From the NCBI RefSeq assembly GCF_001625195.1, contig NC_054390.1:4922027-4986026 (forward strand): 64,000 nt of DNA. Direction: 5' to 3'. The notes beneath the pieces were generated by a model that saw nothing but the letters and a program-made list of their open reading frames with translations, was not told where the DNA came from and searched no databases. This stretch comes from Drechmeria coniospora (taxonomy: Eukaryota; Ascomycota; Sordariomycetes; Hypocreales; Ophiocordycipitaceae). Of this stretch, positions 13,860-23,789 are shown one piece after another. How positions within the stretch are numbered: position 1 is the stretch's first letter; each line of letters starts with the position of its first letter. A program made the position numbers and the translations under genes.

Positions 13860-13937
13860 TGGACGACGACTTGCCGCAGCAGCGAGGGAACGGGAACAGT
13901 AGCAGCCAGTCAACGTGGGGCCGCTTGTGCTGCCATC

Positions 13938-15179
13938 ATGGCTTCGCTGCAGATGCACTCGGGCGGCAGCAAAATCACAAAGTCCCGCAACCGCACCGTC
14001 GTCAAGCCTATCCTCAAGAAGCTGCATTCCCATCACTCCGACCGCGAGTCGCTCGACCTCGACCGTGGCTGGGACGACCAGCCCTCACCGCGCCTCGCCT
14101 CGTTGGACTTTGGCCGTTCGGATCCCGACGCCGGCGGTCTCTACGCTCCCACCAATCTCGGCAAGTCGACGCGCGATGCGGCCTATGGCGGCCCGAAACA
14201 CGCCCGCTCGACGAGCGGCGCGTCCGTGGCAACGTCCAATAGCGGCGGCCGGAACGGAGGCTCCTTTGTCCATCCTTTCCAGCAGATGCCGCAGCTCGAC
14301 AGCTCGCCCACCATCACCGAGGACGACGGCAACGAGGATGCCGACCTGTACCCTTCGTCCCATGCCGCCACCGCCCCAACCGCTCGCCCTGCCGCTCAGA
14401 CGGCCCCCCTCCAGCAGTCGGCCGCCGGGCCGTCACTTCCCACCCAGTGCACCACCTCCTCGTCGGACAGCACGCAGACCTCGCGCCTTGCCGCGAGCCG
14501 CTCCAACTCGGGCTCCGTCCAACGTCTCATATCCACGTCCGTGAACCAGAGCTGCTCCGAGCTGCAGCCCAGCGCCGGCACCTCCGTCGTCGACTCACCC
14601 CTGTCCCCCTCTGCACCGCCGCTGGTGACGAGTGCCGCTGCAAATCCGGCTGCCGCCTCGTTCACCCCCCCGACGTCCATGTCGCCCCTCCGGAGCTCGT
14701 TCGACGTTCGAAGCTCGTTCGACATGAGCGGCTTTCGCCTTCGCTCCCGCAGCGATGTAGACACCTTTTCGCGCCAGGAGCAGGTTCGGGAGGCCCGTCG
14801 CAAGTTTGAGGCAAAGCAACGGGCCAAGGACGAGAAATACAATCGCGAGCAGAACCGCAAACGCGAGCGTGCCGATAGCAAGGAAGCCCAGAAGCTGGAC
14901 CGCGCCCACTCGCGCTCGCCCAAGGGAAGCCACGCAAGTCTCCCGGTCGGAACCGTCTCCGTCAACGCCCACCGCACCAGGGTCTCCAATCCCGACAGGG
15001 ACATGGACGACCTCCTTGATGAGAAGCCCACCACCACCGGCCTGCCCGATCCGAGGGCTGAGGATGTCCAGTTCAAGTCGCCCCGCCGGACGAGGTCGGC
15101 CAAGCACAAAACGGCGAGTGCCTGGACCGTTTTCATGTTGTGGCTGCGCACCCAGTTCGTGAAGCTCGGAAGGCGATGA
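13938..15179 (+). CDS. Conserved fungal hypothetical protein with KPILKKL motif and basic coiled coil
   Basis: Uninterrupted 413-residue frame beginning at its first in-frame ATG. The N-terminus (residues about 15-50) carries SRNRTVVKPILKKLHS followed by SLDLDRGWDDQ. I associate this signature with an uncharacterised protein widespread in Sordariomycetes; that is memory, not a search. The middle is Ser/Pro/Ala-rich and probably disordered, with FVHPFQQMPQLDSSPTITED-like acidic segments. Residues about 277-320 form a strongly charged helix (QVREARRKFEAKQRAKDEK) that could be a coiled coil. The tail ends in an amphipathic or weakly hydrophobic segment (AWTVFMLWLRTQFVKLGRR) that might touch membranes. 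No catalytic motif is visible and I assign no function. Confidence 0.8.
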   Translation: MASLQMHSGGSKITKSRNRTVVKPILKKLHSHHSDRESLDLDRGWDDQPSPRLASLDFGRSDPDAGGLYAPTNLGKSTRDAAYGGPKHARSTSGASVATSNSGGRNGGSFVHPFQQMPQLDSSPTITEDDGNEDADLYPSSHAATAPTARPAAQTAPLQQSAAGPSLPTQCTTSSSDSTQTSRLAASRSNSGSVQRLISTSVNQSCSELQPSAGTSVVDSPLSPSAPPLVTSAAANPAAASFTPPTSMSPLRSSFDVRSSFDMSGFRLRSRSDVDTFSRQEQVREARRKFEAKQRAKDEKYNREQNRKRERADSKEAQKLDRAHSRSPKGSHASLPVGTVSVNAHRTRVSNPDRDMDDLLDEKPTTTGLPDPRAEDVQFKSPRRTRSAKHKTASAWTVFMLWLRTQFVKLGRR

Positions 15180-16714
15180 AAAGGCCCCACGAGCAGGGCC
15201 ATGTCCAGGTCGTTTCGAACTCGACGGACCCGTCCGCATCCATCACCGGTATGATGGCATGGTACCTTGCACACTTTTGAGCCCCGCCACTGGCTGAAGG
15301 TGCGACGGCATACACCCAGGCACACCTACGCCAAACTTGGCGCCCATCGATTTCCTCTGCGCGAGCCGCCATTTTCTCGCTTCACCCCTGGAGGGTCCAC
15401 CTTGCCCTGCCCCTGCAGTGCAGTATGCGTCGATCCATCTGAGCGTTGTTTGCATTCATTTTCCCCCCTCAAAGAGCTGCACTTTATACACTTACACGGT
15501 TGTGAAACTGCTTGGTCGGTCTGTTGGCATGGCGTCCCGGACGAGAGGAGACGGAGGACGTGGGACTGGGTATGGGTTTCCACTTGGCGCCGGGCGGCCG
15601 TCGCCACGGCCCAGGTGCCCCTCGATGGACGTTTCATTGAAAGGAATGCATTGGGATCTTGTTCCTAGCAGAGTCGAACCAGACGCGGTGGCTACTGTGG
15701 TTATCTTTCTCGTCTTGTTTGGTCTCTATTGCATGAGCGCTTTCTCCGTCATTTTTGTCATGCCCGAGGCAGCAGTTGCTTTGGGAACGGGCGGGCAGGA
15801 GTTGGATAGGTGGCCGAATGGACAGATGTCTGTCCAATTTGAACAAATGAAGCGAACACCGTACCGTTGAGAGATGATGCCAGTGAATGGTTGATGTGAT
15901 ATCGTCGCTCAACATTTCCGCTCAAGCTCCTGCCCGATTGCTTCGCTAGGATCCCAAGCCCGTTCATGTACCGGAACGATTACACGTACACAGCGGCAGC
16001 ACCATTGCAATTTGTGCATGTTGGGTTGGTGTGAGTTCATGTAAGTGATGGTATTACGTGGTATTTTTGTTGTACATGTACAGTATGAACATGAGCGTGA
16101 TACCGCCTAAGGCAAGAGTAAGTACTTAAGTACGTTGTGCATGCAACTACAGTACAGCACAGTACTGTACACTTACGCCTCCATGTACTTAAGTAGGGAC
16201 GTACAGTACATGTACAGGAGTAATACATGTAGGTGTACGGAGTACGGTGTGAGTACTTGTAGATGAAGTACCGAGTAGCTTAATGACCCGTACCGAAGGC
16301 AACTTTTGTCGTACGGCAGTTGCTCAAGTAATTACGTAGGTGTTCTCCGCACAAGTACATGCATTTGTACAGTGTATGGAGCACTCCGTAAGTACATCCA
16401 TTCGTAAAGTACTCCGTACTTGATACTGATACTAGTAGGCTGGATATACCGTACTACTCCGTACGGAGTACTCCGTACAGTACAAGTATTAATACTAGGT
16501 ACATAGTACTCCGTAGTTTGCCAGTGCATTTGCAGAGCAGTCATCGACACTAGCTGGTGGAATGGATTGAACCGTTACGTAATCTACAGGGCCGCATGCA
16601 CTACAATCCCCCTCCCAAGTGCGACCTGACGCAACCCCTTGATGGTTAAATGTTCTCGTACCTCGGCGTCGATGCCAGGTGCTCAGGTGCTGTTCCCCTT
16701 GCGAGGCCGCCAGC
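15180..16714. other. Intergenic region with GTAC-motif island
   Basis: The first part (to about 15.95 kb) is probably 3' untranslated DNA of the preceding gene; its open frames look like chance. From about 15.96 to 16.52 kb the GTAC-centred words return, including the perfect palindrome at 16455-16470. The segment 16520-16714 is the likely promoter and leader of the Clr5-domain gene. Confidence 0.6.
16455..16470. repeat. Perfect 16-bp palindrome TACTCCGTACGGAGTA
   Basis: A self-complementary 16-mer made of two inverted copies of TACTCCGTA sharing the central GTAC. It is followed at once by a further CTCCGTAC. It is the fullest example in this window of the motif scattered through all the gene-poor islands. 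Confidence 0.95.
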
Positions 16715-18583
16715 ATGGTCTACAGTTGGGAACAATACAAGCAGACATGCCGTCAACTGTACATCGACGAGGGCAGGTCCCTCGACGAGATTATGGCGCA
16801 TATGAAAACCGTTTATAGATTCGCGCCGAGGTGAGTGAGCCGATCCGAATGGGCCATGTTTGCCCAACGGCCGCGACGTGGAGGCTAACGCAAACGACGC
16901 AGCAAACGATCCTACCAGCACCAGTTTCGTCGCTGGGAATTTCCCGGAAAGATGCGTCCGCGACACCACAAGAACGACGAGCTTGTGAGGCGCGTCAAGG
17001 AGCTGTGGGAGAAGAATATATCCCAGCGTGAAATGCTGCGGATTTTGACCGAAGACGATGGCTTCGACATTAGGAACATTGAGCTGAGCCGTCTGCGCTC
17101 GAGATTCAAGCTGCTGCTGCGTTCCAGGAACGGCGATAAGCAGAGGCTCACCGAGGAGGACATGGACGATGACGAATCGGCGACCGACTCGCCACCCTCT
17201 CCTCAGCACGCGCCGGGGACGGCTGGGGCTCGGCAGCACCCGAGCCGTCCCGGCGGCGGCAGAAAAAGCGTGGGCAAACGGAGCATGAGAAAATCGACCA
17301 CTGTGCCGTCTGGCATGTTGATACGATATCCGTCCGAAACGACGCTTACCGAAACCCGTCGCATCCTGAACCTCGACACGAACGCGTACTGGGCCCTCCG
17401 AACCAACTTCCATCGCATCTGCCAGGAGGAAGGCGTGTCGAAAAAGACGCTCGCCGGAGAGACACGATGGGAGGCCCTCAAGAACCGGCTCATCCAAGAG
17501 TCACCTCACCTCCGAAGCCAGATGTCGGCGGCCAATGGCGCCGGTGAGCGGAAGAAGCTTGCGCTCGACATCGTATGCACAGATGTCACCAAGAGGCTGC
17601 GCAGCCTCGAGTCGCGAATGACGCTCGTCGAGGCCAAGATGTATTTGGAGATCAACCCGGAGGAGACGCGGCAGATGAGGGCGGCACTGCACAAGGTCCT
17701 TTGCGAGCTCGGGCTGACCACCAAGATCGAGACCACCCCGGACCAGTGGGAAGACGTGAAGCAGCGATGGGGCAAGAAGTCGGCCGTTGCGCAGCGAATC
17801 CTGGACAACGCAGCTAGCGATGCCGAGTCGCAGAAGAAGATTCGCGCATTGGATTTCGTTGCCAAGGATGTCCTGAAGCGGTTGCGGGACGACGAAAGGG
17901 GGCGCAAGCAAGGGAAGCAGTCATCCTTGCCGTCGGCCATCAATCCTCGACAACCTATACCGCATGATACGTCAATGGATGTGCCACGGGATGTGCCCAA
18001 GGATGTGGACGATTCAGCGTATGAGTCGTTCGAGGTGCCTGGGGCATCCTCTCCCCTGCACATGAGCTTCGCCAGCCCACCGCGCATGACTTTGGCGATG
18101 CAGTCGATGTCGAGCTCGGCGTCCCCCTGCGGACCACCTCCGATCCCCACTCTTGGGTCTGGGGCAACTCTCGTCGCCATGGGATCGCCGACGGCATCTC
18201 CGCTCGGATTCGGGGCAAACCCGCCAGCATCTTTCGTCAACGAGTCATTATTGGCCGCCGCGAGGTCCGCACCTCCGTTCCAGCACACGGCACCATCCGC
18301 TGCCTGCGCAGTCTACCTTCGTCTGCACCCGTCCTCGGGGATCATGACGGATGCAGGCCTCTGGGTCGCGACGCTGGGGTCCCATTCCGTCGAGGAAGTT
18401 CGCCGGGCGGCGGCCGAGAGGATCCCCGGCGCCGTGTGCGTGCTGGTCGAGGGGATCCTCAAGGACGGCAAGGGGTGCGAGCTGCCGCTGCCCATCGCCG
18501 ACGATGATCAGCTTAGTGCCTACATGTCGCATCTGCAGGGAGCGGCGCCGACGTTGAGCGTCCGGTTGGTCTGGAAGGAATGA
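16715..18583 (+). CDS. Clr5-domain protein with two internal ~85-residue repeats
   Basis: Two exons, 16715-16830 and 16903-18583 (GTGAGT donor, GCAG acceptor), encode about 598 residues. The N-terminus (residues 1-55: YSWEQYKQTCRQLYIDEGRS, then AHMKTVYRFAPSKRSYQHQFRRWEF) matches the Clr5 domain, a helix-turn-helix-like module named after a fission yeast silencing factor. Residues about 185-276 and 279-370 are related modules. Each has a W-E-x-x-K-x-R core (RWEALKNRL; QWEDVKQRW) and ends with ALD-x-V-x-x-DV-x-KRLR (LALDIVCTDVTKRLR; RALDFVAKDVLKRLR). A Pro/Ser-rich linker follows. The last ~95 residues (AVYLRLHPSSG to SVRLVWKE) look like a small beta-rich domain, possibly ubiquitin- or PB1-like. 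A chromatin or transcription role is inferred only from the Clr5 domain. Confidence 0.88.
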
Positions 18584-19409
18584 TTTTTTCACGCGATGAG
18601 CGAGCGAAGATGTGATTATCGAGGTGCCATATCAGGATACCAATATCATGCTGAGTGTTATTTAACCGCAAAATTACCTCGTCTCATACCGTGCCGTCCA
18701 TGGAACCGACATGGATGGGAACGATACTAACTTTGGAAGGGGCCGTCATTTCCGTATATGGCGACCAAAGATTCTACGCACCGAAACAATACCAGGGCAC
18801 TGGGCATTGCCTGGACTCGGTAGAAGTTGAAGAATTCCCTACAAGAAGTCCATGAAAGGAGTTGCCCTTGGAGGGCCGATGCACCTACTAATAGCACTTG
18901 TAGGTAGGTCTCTCTCCAGCACTACGCTGTACCACTTGTACCATAGCGTACAGTTACTCCGTACAAACACGTGCAAATTGTCTATCAAGACCCCGTACAG
19001 GCACCTATTATTATTGTTGTTAATTATTCAACCAATGTACTCCGTATTTGTATTTCCGAGTTCTTGTACCTGGCTCTTGTGGCCCAAGTCCTGTCGGAAT
19101 ACTAAGGTAGTCGTAAGTCGGTACAGTTACCTGACAAAAGAGACGATTCAGTTTTGGTAGCGCTGCTCTTACAAATTGAATCGACATTTTTGCCACCCCA
19201 CTGTACAACAACTACTGAGGTCCGCAGCTTCTTGCAGATCGGTACCAGCTAGCCGTACCCACCATCTTCCTACGGGCCCGACGGAGGCTAGGAATTGCAT
19301 CAAATTTAGAGGTCGGCCAGCTCAGCAACCTCATCCCTGGTCCCTTCAACCTTTCAGCCGCACTCGCCGACTTTTGCCACGTTACCGGGCTGCTTCAGAT
19401 CGGCGTCCG
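18584..19409. promoter_or_regulatory. Intergenic region and promoter of the D-lactate dehydrogenase gene
   Basis: No gene seen. A small GTAC-motif cluster lies at about 18890-19130, and a CACGTG hexamer at 18968-18973. The region 19200-19409 has an open frame continuous with the downstream gene but no ATG before 19410, so it is probably 5' leader. Confidence 0.5.
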
Positions 19410-21492
19410 ATGGCGCATATGCGACTACGACCGACGGCTCTGCGGAGCTGGGCGGCTCGTGCTAGGCTGCCGGCGACGACCCGATGCTTCGCGACAGACC
19501 TCGAGCCCGAGAAGGAGAGGCCGAAAGTCGCGCGGCAGAGCAACGAGACGAAGCTGGGGAGGTCCTTCCAGGGCCAGGTCATGGGAAGCATCGGCGCACG
19601 TCTGAGGAGGGAGAGGGAGCAGCGGGAGCAGTACGAGCGGTGGCGTGACATGACGGATCCGTCGAGGAACTGGATGATTACATTTCGTGCGTCTCGCCGA
19701 GGCCGTGGGCGTGAAGCTTGCCGAGTCGACACGACCGCTAACCGTCCACCCCTCCAGTCTTCCTCTCCAGCGCGGGCATCGCCTACTACCTCGGCACCTT
19801 TTGGCCGCGCGAGCCGGACACGTCCTCGACCCAGCCGCTCTCGAAGGCGCGTGCCCCCAAGCACAACACGAAGCTCGAGAATATGCAGGCCGCCTGGGCC
19901 GACTTTGTCAAGATTGTCGGCGAGGACAACGTGAGCACGCTCGCGACGGATATCGACCACCACTCGACCTCGACGTGGTCGACGCACCAGCCCAAGGCGG
20001 ACGAGAAGCCGTTTTGCGTCGTCTACCCTGCCTCGACCGAGGAGGTGTCGGAGCTCATGAAGATTTGCCACGGGCGAAGGATCCCCGTCGTCGGCTACAG
20101 CGGCGGCACGAGCCTCGAGGGCCACTACACGCAGACGAGAAAGGGCGTCTCCGTCAACTTTGGCCGCATGAACAAGGTGCTGGCCCTGCACAAGGAGGAC
20201 CTCGACGTCGTCGTCCAGCCGGCCGTCGGGTGGGAGGCCCTCAACGACGACCTCGCCAAGGAAGGCCTCTTCTTCCCACCCGATCCGGGGCCGGGCGCCA
20301 TGATCGGCGGCATGGTCGGCACTGGATGCAGCGGCACCAACGCCTACCGGTACGGCACCATGCGGGAATGGGTCCTCAGCTTGACCGTCGTCATGGCCGA
20401 CGGCACCGTCATCAAGACGCGTCAGCGCCCCCGAAAGAGCTCCGCCGGCTACGATCTTACCAAGCTCTTCGTCGGCTCCGAGGGCACCCTCGGCCTTGTC
20501 ACCGAAGCGGTCCTCAAGGTCACGGTCAAGCCGGCCTTTACAAACGTCGCCGTCTGCGCCTTTCCCTCGATCCGCGACGCCGCCAGCTGCGTCGGCAAGG
20601 TCGTCGGCGCCGGCGTGCCTGTGGCCGCCGTCGAACTCCTCGACGACAGCCAGATGAAATACATCAACGCCGCAGGCATGACTTCGCGATCCTGGAGCGA
20701 ATCTCCGACATTGTTCTTCAAGTTTGCCGGCACCCCGGCCGGCGTCAAGGAGCAGATTGCCCAGGTGCAAGGGCTCGCCAGGCAGGCCGGCAGCGAGTCG
20801 TTTGCCTTTGCCAAGAGCCAGGAGGAGCAGGACGAGCTGTGGAGCGCGCGCAAGGAGGCCCTGTGGAGCACCATGGCGGCCGGCAGGGAGGGCGACAGAG
20901 TCTGGACGGGGGACGCCGCCGTGCCGATGAGCAGGCTGCCGCAACTGATTGAGGAGACGAAGGAGGATATCCGCAAGAGCGGCCTATGCGGCTCCATCGT
21001 CGGCCACGTTGGCGACGGCAACTTTCACAGTAAGCGCCCACCCACCCATCGACAGCCTTTGACTCCCTCCCCCCCGTGCTGACCGGTTGCTGCAGCCATC
21101 ATCCTGTACAGCGAGGTCCAGCGGCAAAAGGCGGAAAAGGTGGTCCATCGGATGGTCAAGAGGGCCATCGAGATGGAGGGCACGGTGACGGTAAGTGTGA
21201 CGGATCCGGCCTTTTCGATGGCAAGGAGTGCCTTGATACTGACAGAGGACGACTACAAGGGCGAGCACGGCGTCGGTTTGGTCAAGAGAGACTATCTGCC
21301 CCACGAGCTGGGCGAGACGACGGTGGACGCGATGCGCCAGGTACGCCGACCCATCTTGGAGAAGGAGACGATATGAAGCACAGCTAACGGCGACGACAGA
21401 TCAAGAAAGCGTTTGACCCGCTGTGCTTGCTCAACTGCGACAAGGTCGTTCGGGTCCAAAAACCAAAACGGGGCGAGGTCGAGGAGTGGTAG
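19410..21492 (+). CDS. DLD1: Mitochondrial D-lactate dehydrogenase (cytochrome c), FAD-linked
   Basis: Oxidises D-lactate to pyruvate and passes electrons to cytochrome c at the inner mitochondrial membrane. Five exons fit: 19410-19686, 19758-21029, 21096-21190, 21260-21340 and 21400-21492, about 605 residues. The N-terminus is Arg/Ala-rich and presequence-like (LRPTALRSWAARARLPATTR), followed by a membrane segment (MITFLFLSSAGIAYYLG). The FAD-binding PCMH/FAD_binding_4 domain has VVYPASTEEVSELMKICHGR, PVVGYSGGTSLEGHY, FFPPDPGPGAMIGGMVGTGC and GYDLTKLFVGSEGTLGLVT. The C-terminal FAD-oxidase domain has VGHVGDGNFH, GEHGVGLVKRDYL and DPLCLLNCDKV, with the expected HGDGN-type and GEHG metal/substrate signatures. 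An acceptor 12 bases earlier would insert DDYK before GEHG; the shorter form fits the family. ATG 19410 and 19419 are both possible starts. Length is normal. Confidence 0.95.
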
Positions 21493-22132
21493 CGGCAGCA
21501 GGGTGTGCCCACCTACTCATGCATTACCGTACTATACTGTACTTGTACCATACTGTGAACCATGTTCCTTCTTAGTTGCACAGCACCTTTTCTTCGTGCA
21601 GATTCTTGGTTTCCAGTAGGTAGAGGCTATGGAGTAGAGACGGAAGAGTTTCTGAACGACTTGAATGCCTGTGCTCCGAGCCGACAGAGCAAAACGCGGC
21701 ACTCTACGGTGTGCCTCGTTGTAGTGACTGTTGGTCCCATTCGAAAGCCGTTCCAGGGGTCGTGTCCGCTAGAGTCCGCTGGAGTTGGAGCCTCCACGGC
21801 TTATCCAATCTGATCGTCGCAGTGGGGGCACCTGGAACGGCTGCCCCGCGGGCCGCAACGTCATACCCCCCCCCCCCCCAATAATGCAGAGTACACCTAC
21901 TGTACTCCGTACATGTACTTACATTGCCCCGTCTCTTCGTCGTCACATGAACGACTCCCGTGACAACCCTCCATTCCATGGTTGATTGCTCCCGTTGACC
22001 TTTGCTCACACACCTTGTCCCTCAACCGTTGCGGTATCCGCACCGTCACGCAGGACAATAACGGCATACAGCGTGCAAAGTGCAAATCGTCGCGCAAGGT
22101 TCGATTCATCACCGGCTCCTTGGAGCTTCAGC
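21493..22132. other. Intergenic region between DLD1 and the PHAF1-like gene
   Basis: 3' untranslated DNA of DLD1, then a run of 14 C at 21866-21879 and a few GTAC words (21890-21925). The last ~150 bases are a pyrimidine-rich leader of the next gene. No gene seen. Confidence 0.5.
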
Positions 22133-23789
22133 ATGCCGCTGTTTGCAGCGCAGCTACATCCCGGCCGCGCGCTTGGGTTCCTCAGTACGTGCTTGGCCCA
22201 TCCCCTCTTGATCTCTCAACGGCACGGATAATGACAGGCGTGCGACATGCGATGGGTGGGAGTCGCAGGTGCTGACACGAGCAGTTCTCGGTGCGTCGCT
22301 GCACGATGTCCTGACCCGACTCAAGGCCGAGCCGGTCCTCTTCCCGAAACTCGACGTCATCTCCTCGCCCGACAGGCCGGTGACGGAGCCGGTATGCGTC
22401 GCGCTTCCCTACAACGGCATCCGGCTACGGTTCGACGGACCCGAACAACGGCTGCGGCTCATCGAAGTCACCGACTTTACCAAAAATCACGTCACCTTCA
22501 AGGATCGTGATCTGCTCAAGCCGCCGAGCGGAACATCGGCACCGGGGTCACCGGGGCCAGGCGAATCCAGTCTCGGACCGACATTCCGGCACATCTACCA
22601 TCGCCTTTTGGGACCGACGTACGCCGGGGAGTACATCCCTTCGGGCGGAGAAGGGGACGGCACCTACGTCTTGTCGTACCCCGGCGTTGCCTTCAATTTT
22701 TCTCTTCCGGCGTCGGCGTACGCGCCGGACCGCGACGTCGTCTCGCTGTTCTCGTCGTCGGCGGGCCAGGTGGCCACCTCGATGGCCGTCTTTAGCGGCG
22801 ACTCGTGGGCCGAGGCCCGACCGAGGCTCTTCACCGAGGTGCTCCCGAGCCTCAAGGCGACGTCGACCCTGCCGCGCGGCAAGGACGTGTACCCCGACGA
22901 GGTCTCGCTCGTCCGACTCTACGGCGGCGGCAAGATGGATCTCTTCCGGAAGTGGACGAGCAGCGCGTTCCGGATCCAGCTGGGGGAGACGACGCCGCAG
23001 GAGCTCGTGACGGAGCTGGGACCGCCCAACGCCATCTACCGCAAGAACGACCAGAAGATGGTGATTCACAAGATGCGCACCATGAGCAACGCGCGCGGAC
23101 GGCCGAGCCCGTCCGATCTCGGCCGTCCGGACGAGCTCACGGACACGGACCAGTCGTCGATGAACACAGGCTCGGAGGAATCGGACGACGAGGCCGTCGA
23201 CGAGCAAACGGCCACGGGCAACGGCTCCGGCGAGTATTTCTACAACTACTTCTACCTCGGCTTCGACGTCCTCCTGTCGACGGCGACGGCGCCATCGAGC
23301 GCCCCTCCAGCTCCGGGCAAGAAAGTCACGCCGGGCGGCGGCGGCAGCGGCGACGACGACAGCGACGACGCGGGGAGGGGGAAGTCGATGGAGGTGCGCG
23401 ATGCGGACCGGCCTGTAGCCACGAAGCTTGTCCTCCACGGCAACATTCCGGGCTCGTATGAGTTCAATCGGCATCGACGGTGCCGGTGGGAGATTGCCTA
23501 CCTCGAGGGCGAACCGGTCACGTCGGAGAGCGAGTTCAAGCAGATCGAGGGCCGCATGACGGAATGCTGGGAGGGGACGATGCCGGCAAAGGCGCAGAGG
23601 GGTATGGTCCTGAACCGCGGCTGGGGCGACAGTCCGGGAAGCAGCTGCGAGTTCCTCGGCGGCTGGGAAGAGAGCGGGATACGTCGGGGGGAAACAAACG
23701 GCGACTCGTCAACGACGCTGTACGGCTTCCCGGGGCTCGTCTTCGAGGTGCTGAAGAACGACTTCGTCAACACGGTGACAGTGTTTTGA
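22133..23789 (+). CDS. UPF0183/PHAF1-family protein
   Basis: Homologue of the PHAF1 (C16orf70, UPF0183) family; the animal member is linked to autophagosome/phagophore assembly with BCAS3. The role of the filamentous-fungal protein is not established. Two exons, 22133-22184 and 22285-23789, give about 518 residues. The short first exon encodes MPLFAAQLHPGRALGFL and joins to ILGASLHDVLTRLKAEPV, reproducing the conserved family start (GxxLGFxxLGxSLxxVL). Conserved blocks follow: LPYNGIRLRFDGPEQRLRLI, HIYHRLLGPTYAGEYIPS, YVLSYPGVAFNF, YPDEVSLVRLYGGGKMDLF, IQLGETTPQELVTELGPPNA and YNYFYLGFDVLL. Two low-complexity insertions distinguish it: an acidic Ser/Glu stretch (residues about 305-335) and a Gly/Asp/Ser stretch (about 370-390), both typical of fungal members. 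The last block includes CRWEIAYLEGEPVTSESEF. Confidence 0.9.

Larger units (their letters stand above)
5862..13937. other. Long gene-free, motif-rich region
   Basis: About 8 kb without a gene I can support. From roughly 6.75 to 12.9 kb it is saturated with GTAC-centred words (GTAAGTAC, TACAGTAC, CTCCGTAC, CGGAGTAC), most densely at 6770-7000, 7440-7860, 8500-8940, 10670-10830 and 11500-11580. GC-rich sub-blocks (9.3-12 kb) give long overlapping open frames on both strands, but none has domain-like sequence or plausible splice structure. A run of 14 G lies at 10213-10226. The last kilobase (about 13.0-13.9 kb) is pyrimidine-rich and probably promoter and 5' leader of the next gene. Confidence 0.6.

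Noticed and set aside
15337..15870. 177-codon frame with one hydrophobic segment downstream of the gene at 13938
   Set aside because: Its start region is low-complexity. The single hydrophobic stretch can come from T-rich 3' untranslated DNA, and there is no homology I recognise.
19382..20944. 520-codon open frame on the minus strand
   Set aside because: It is antisense to DLD1, whose sense frame has unmistakable FAD-oxidase motifs. Long antisense frames are expected from GC-rich third positions.
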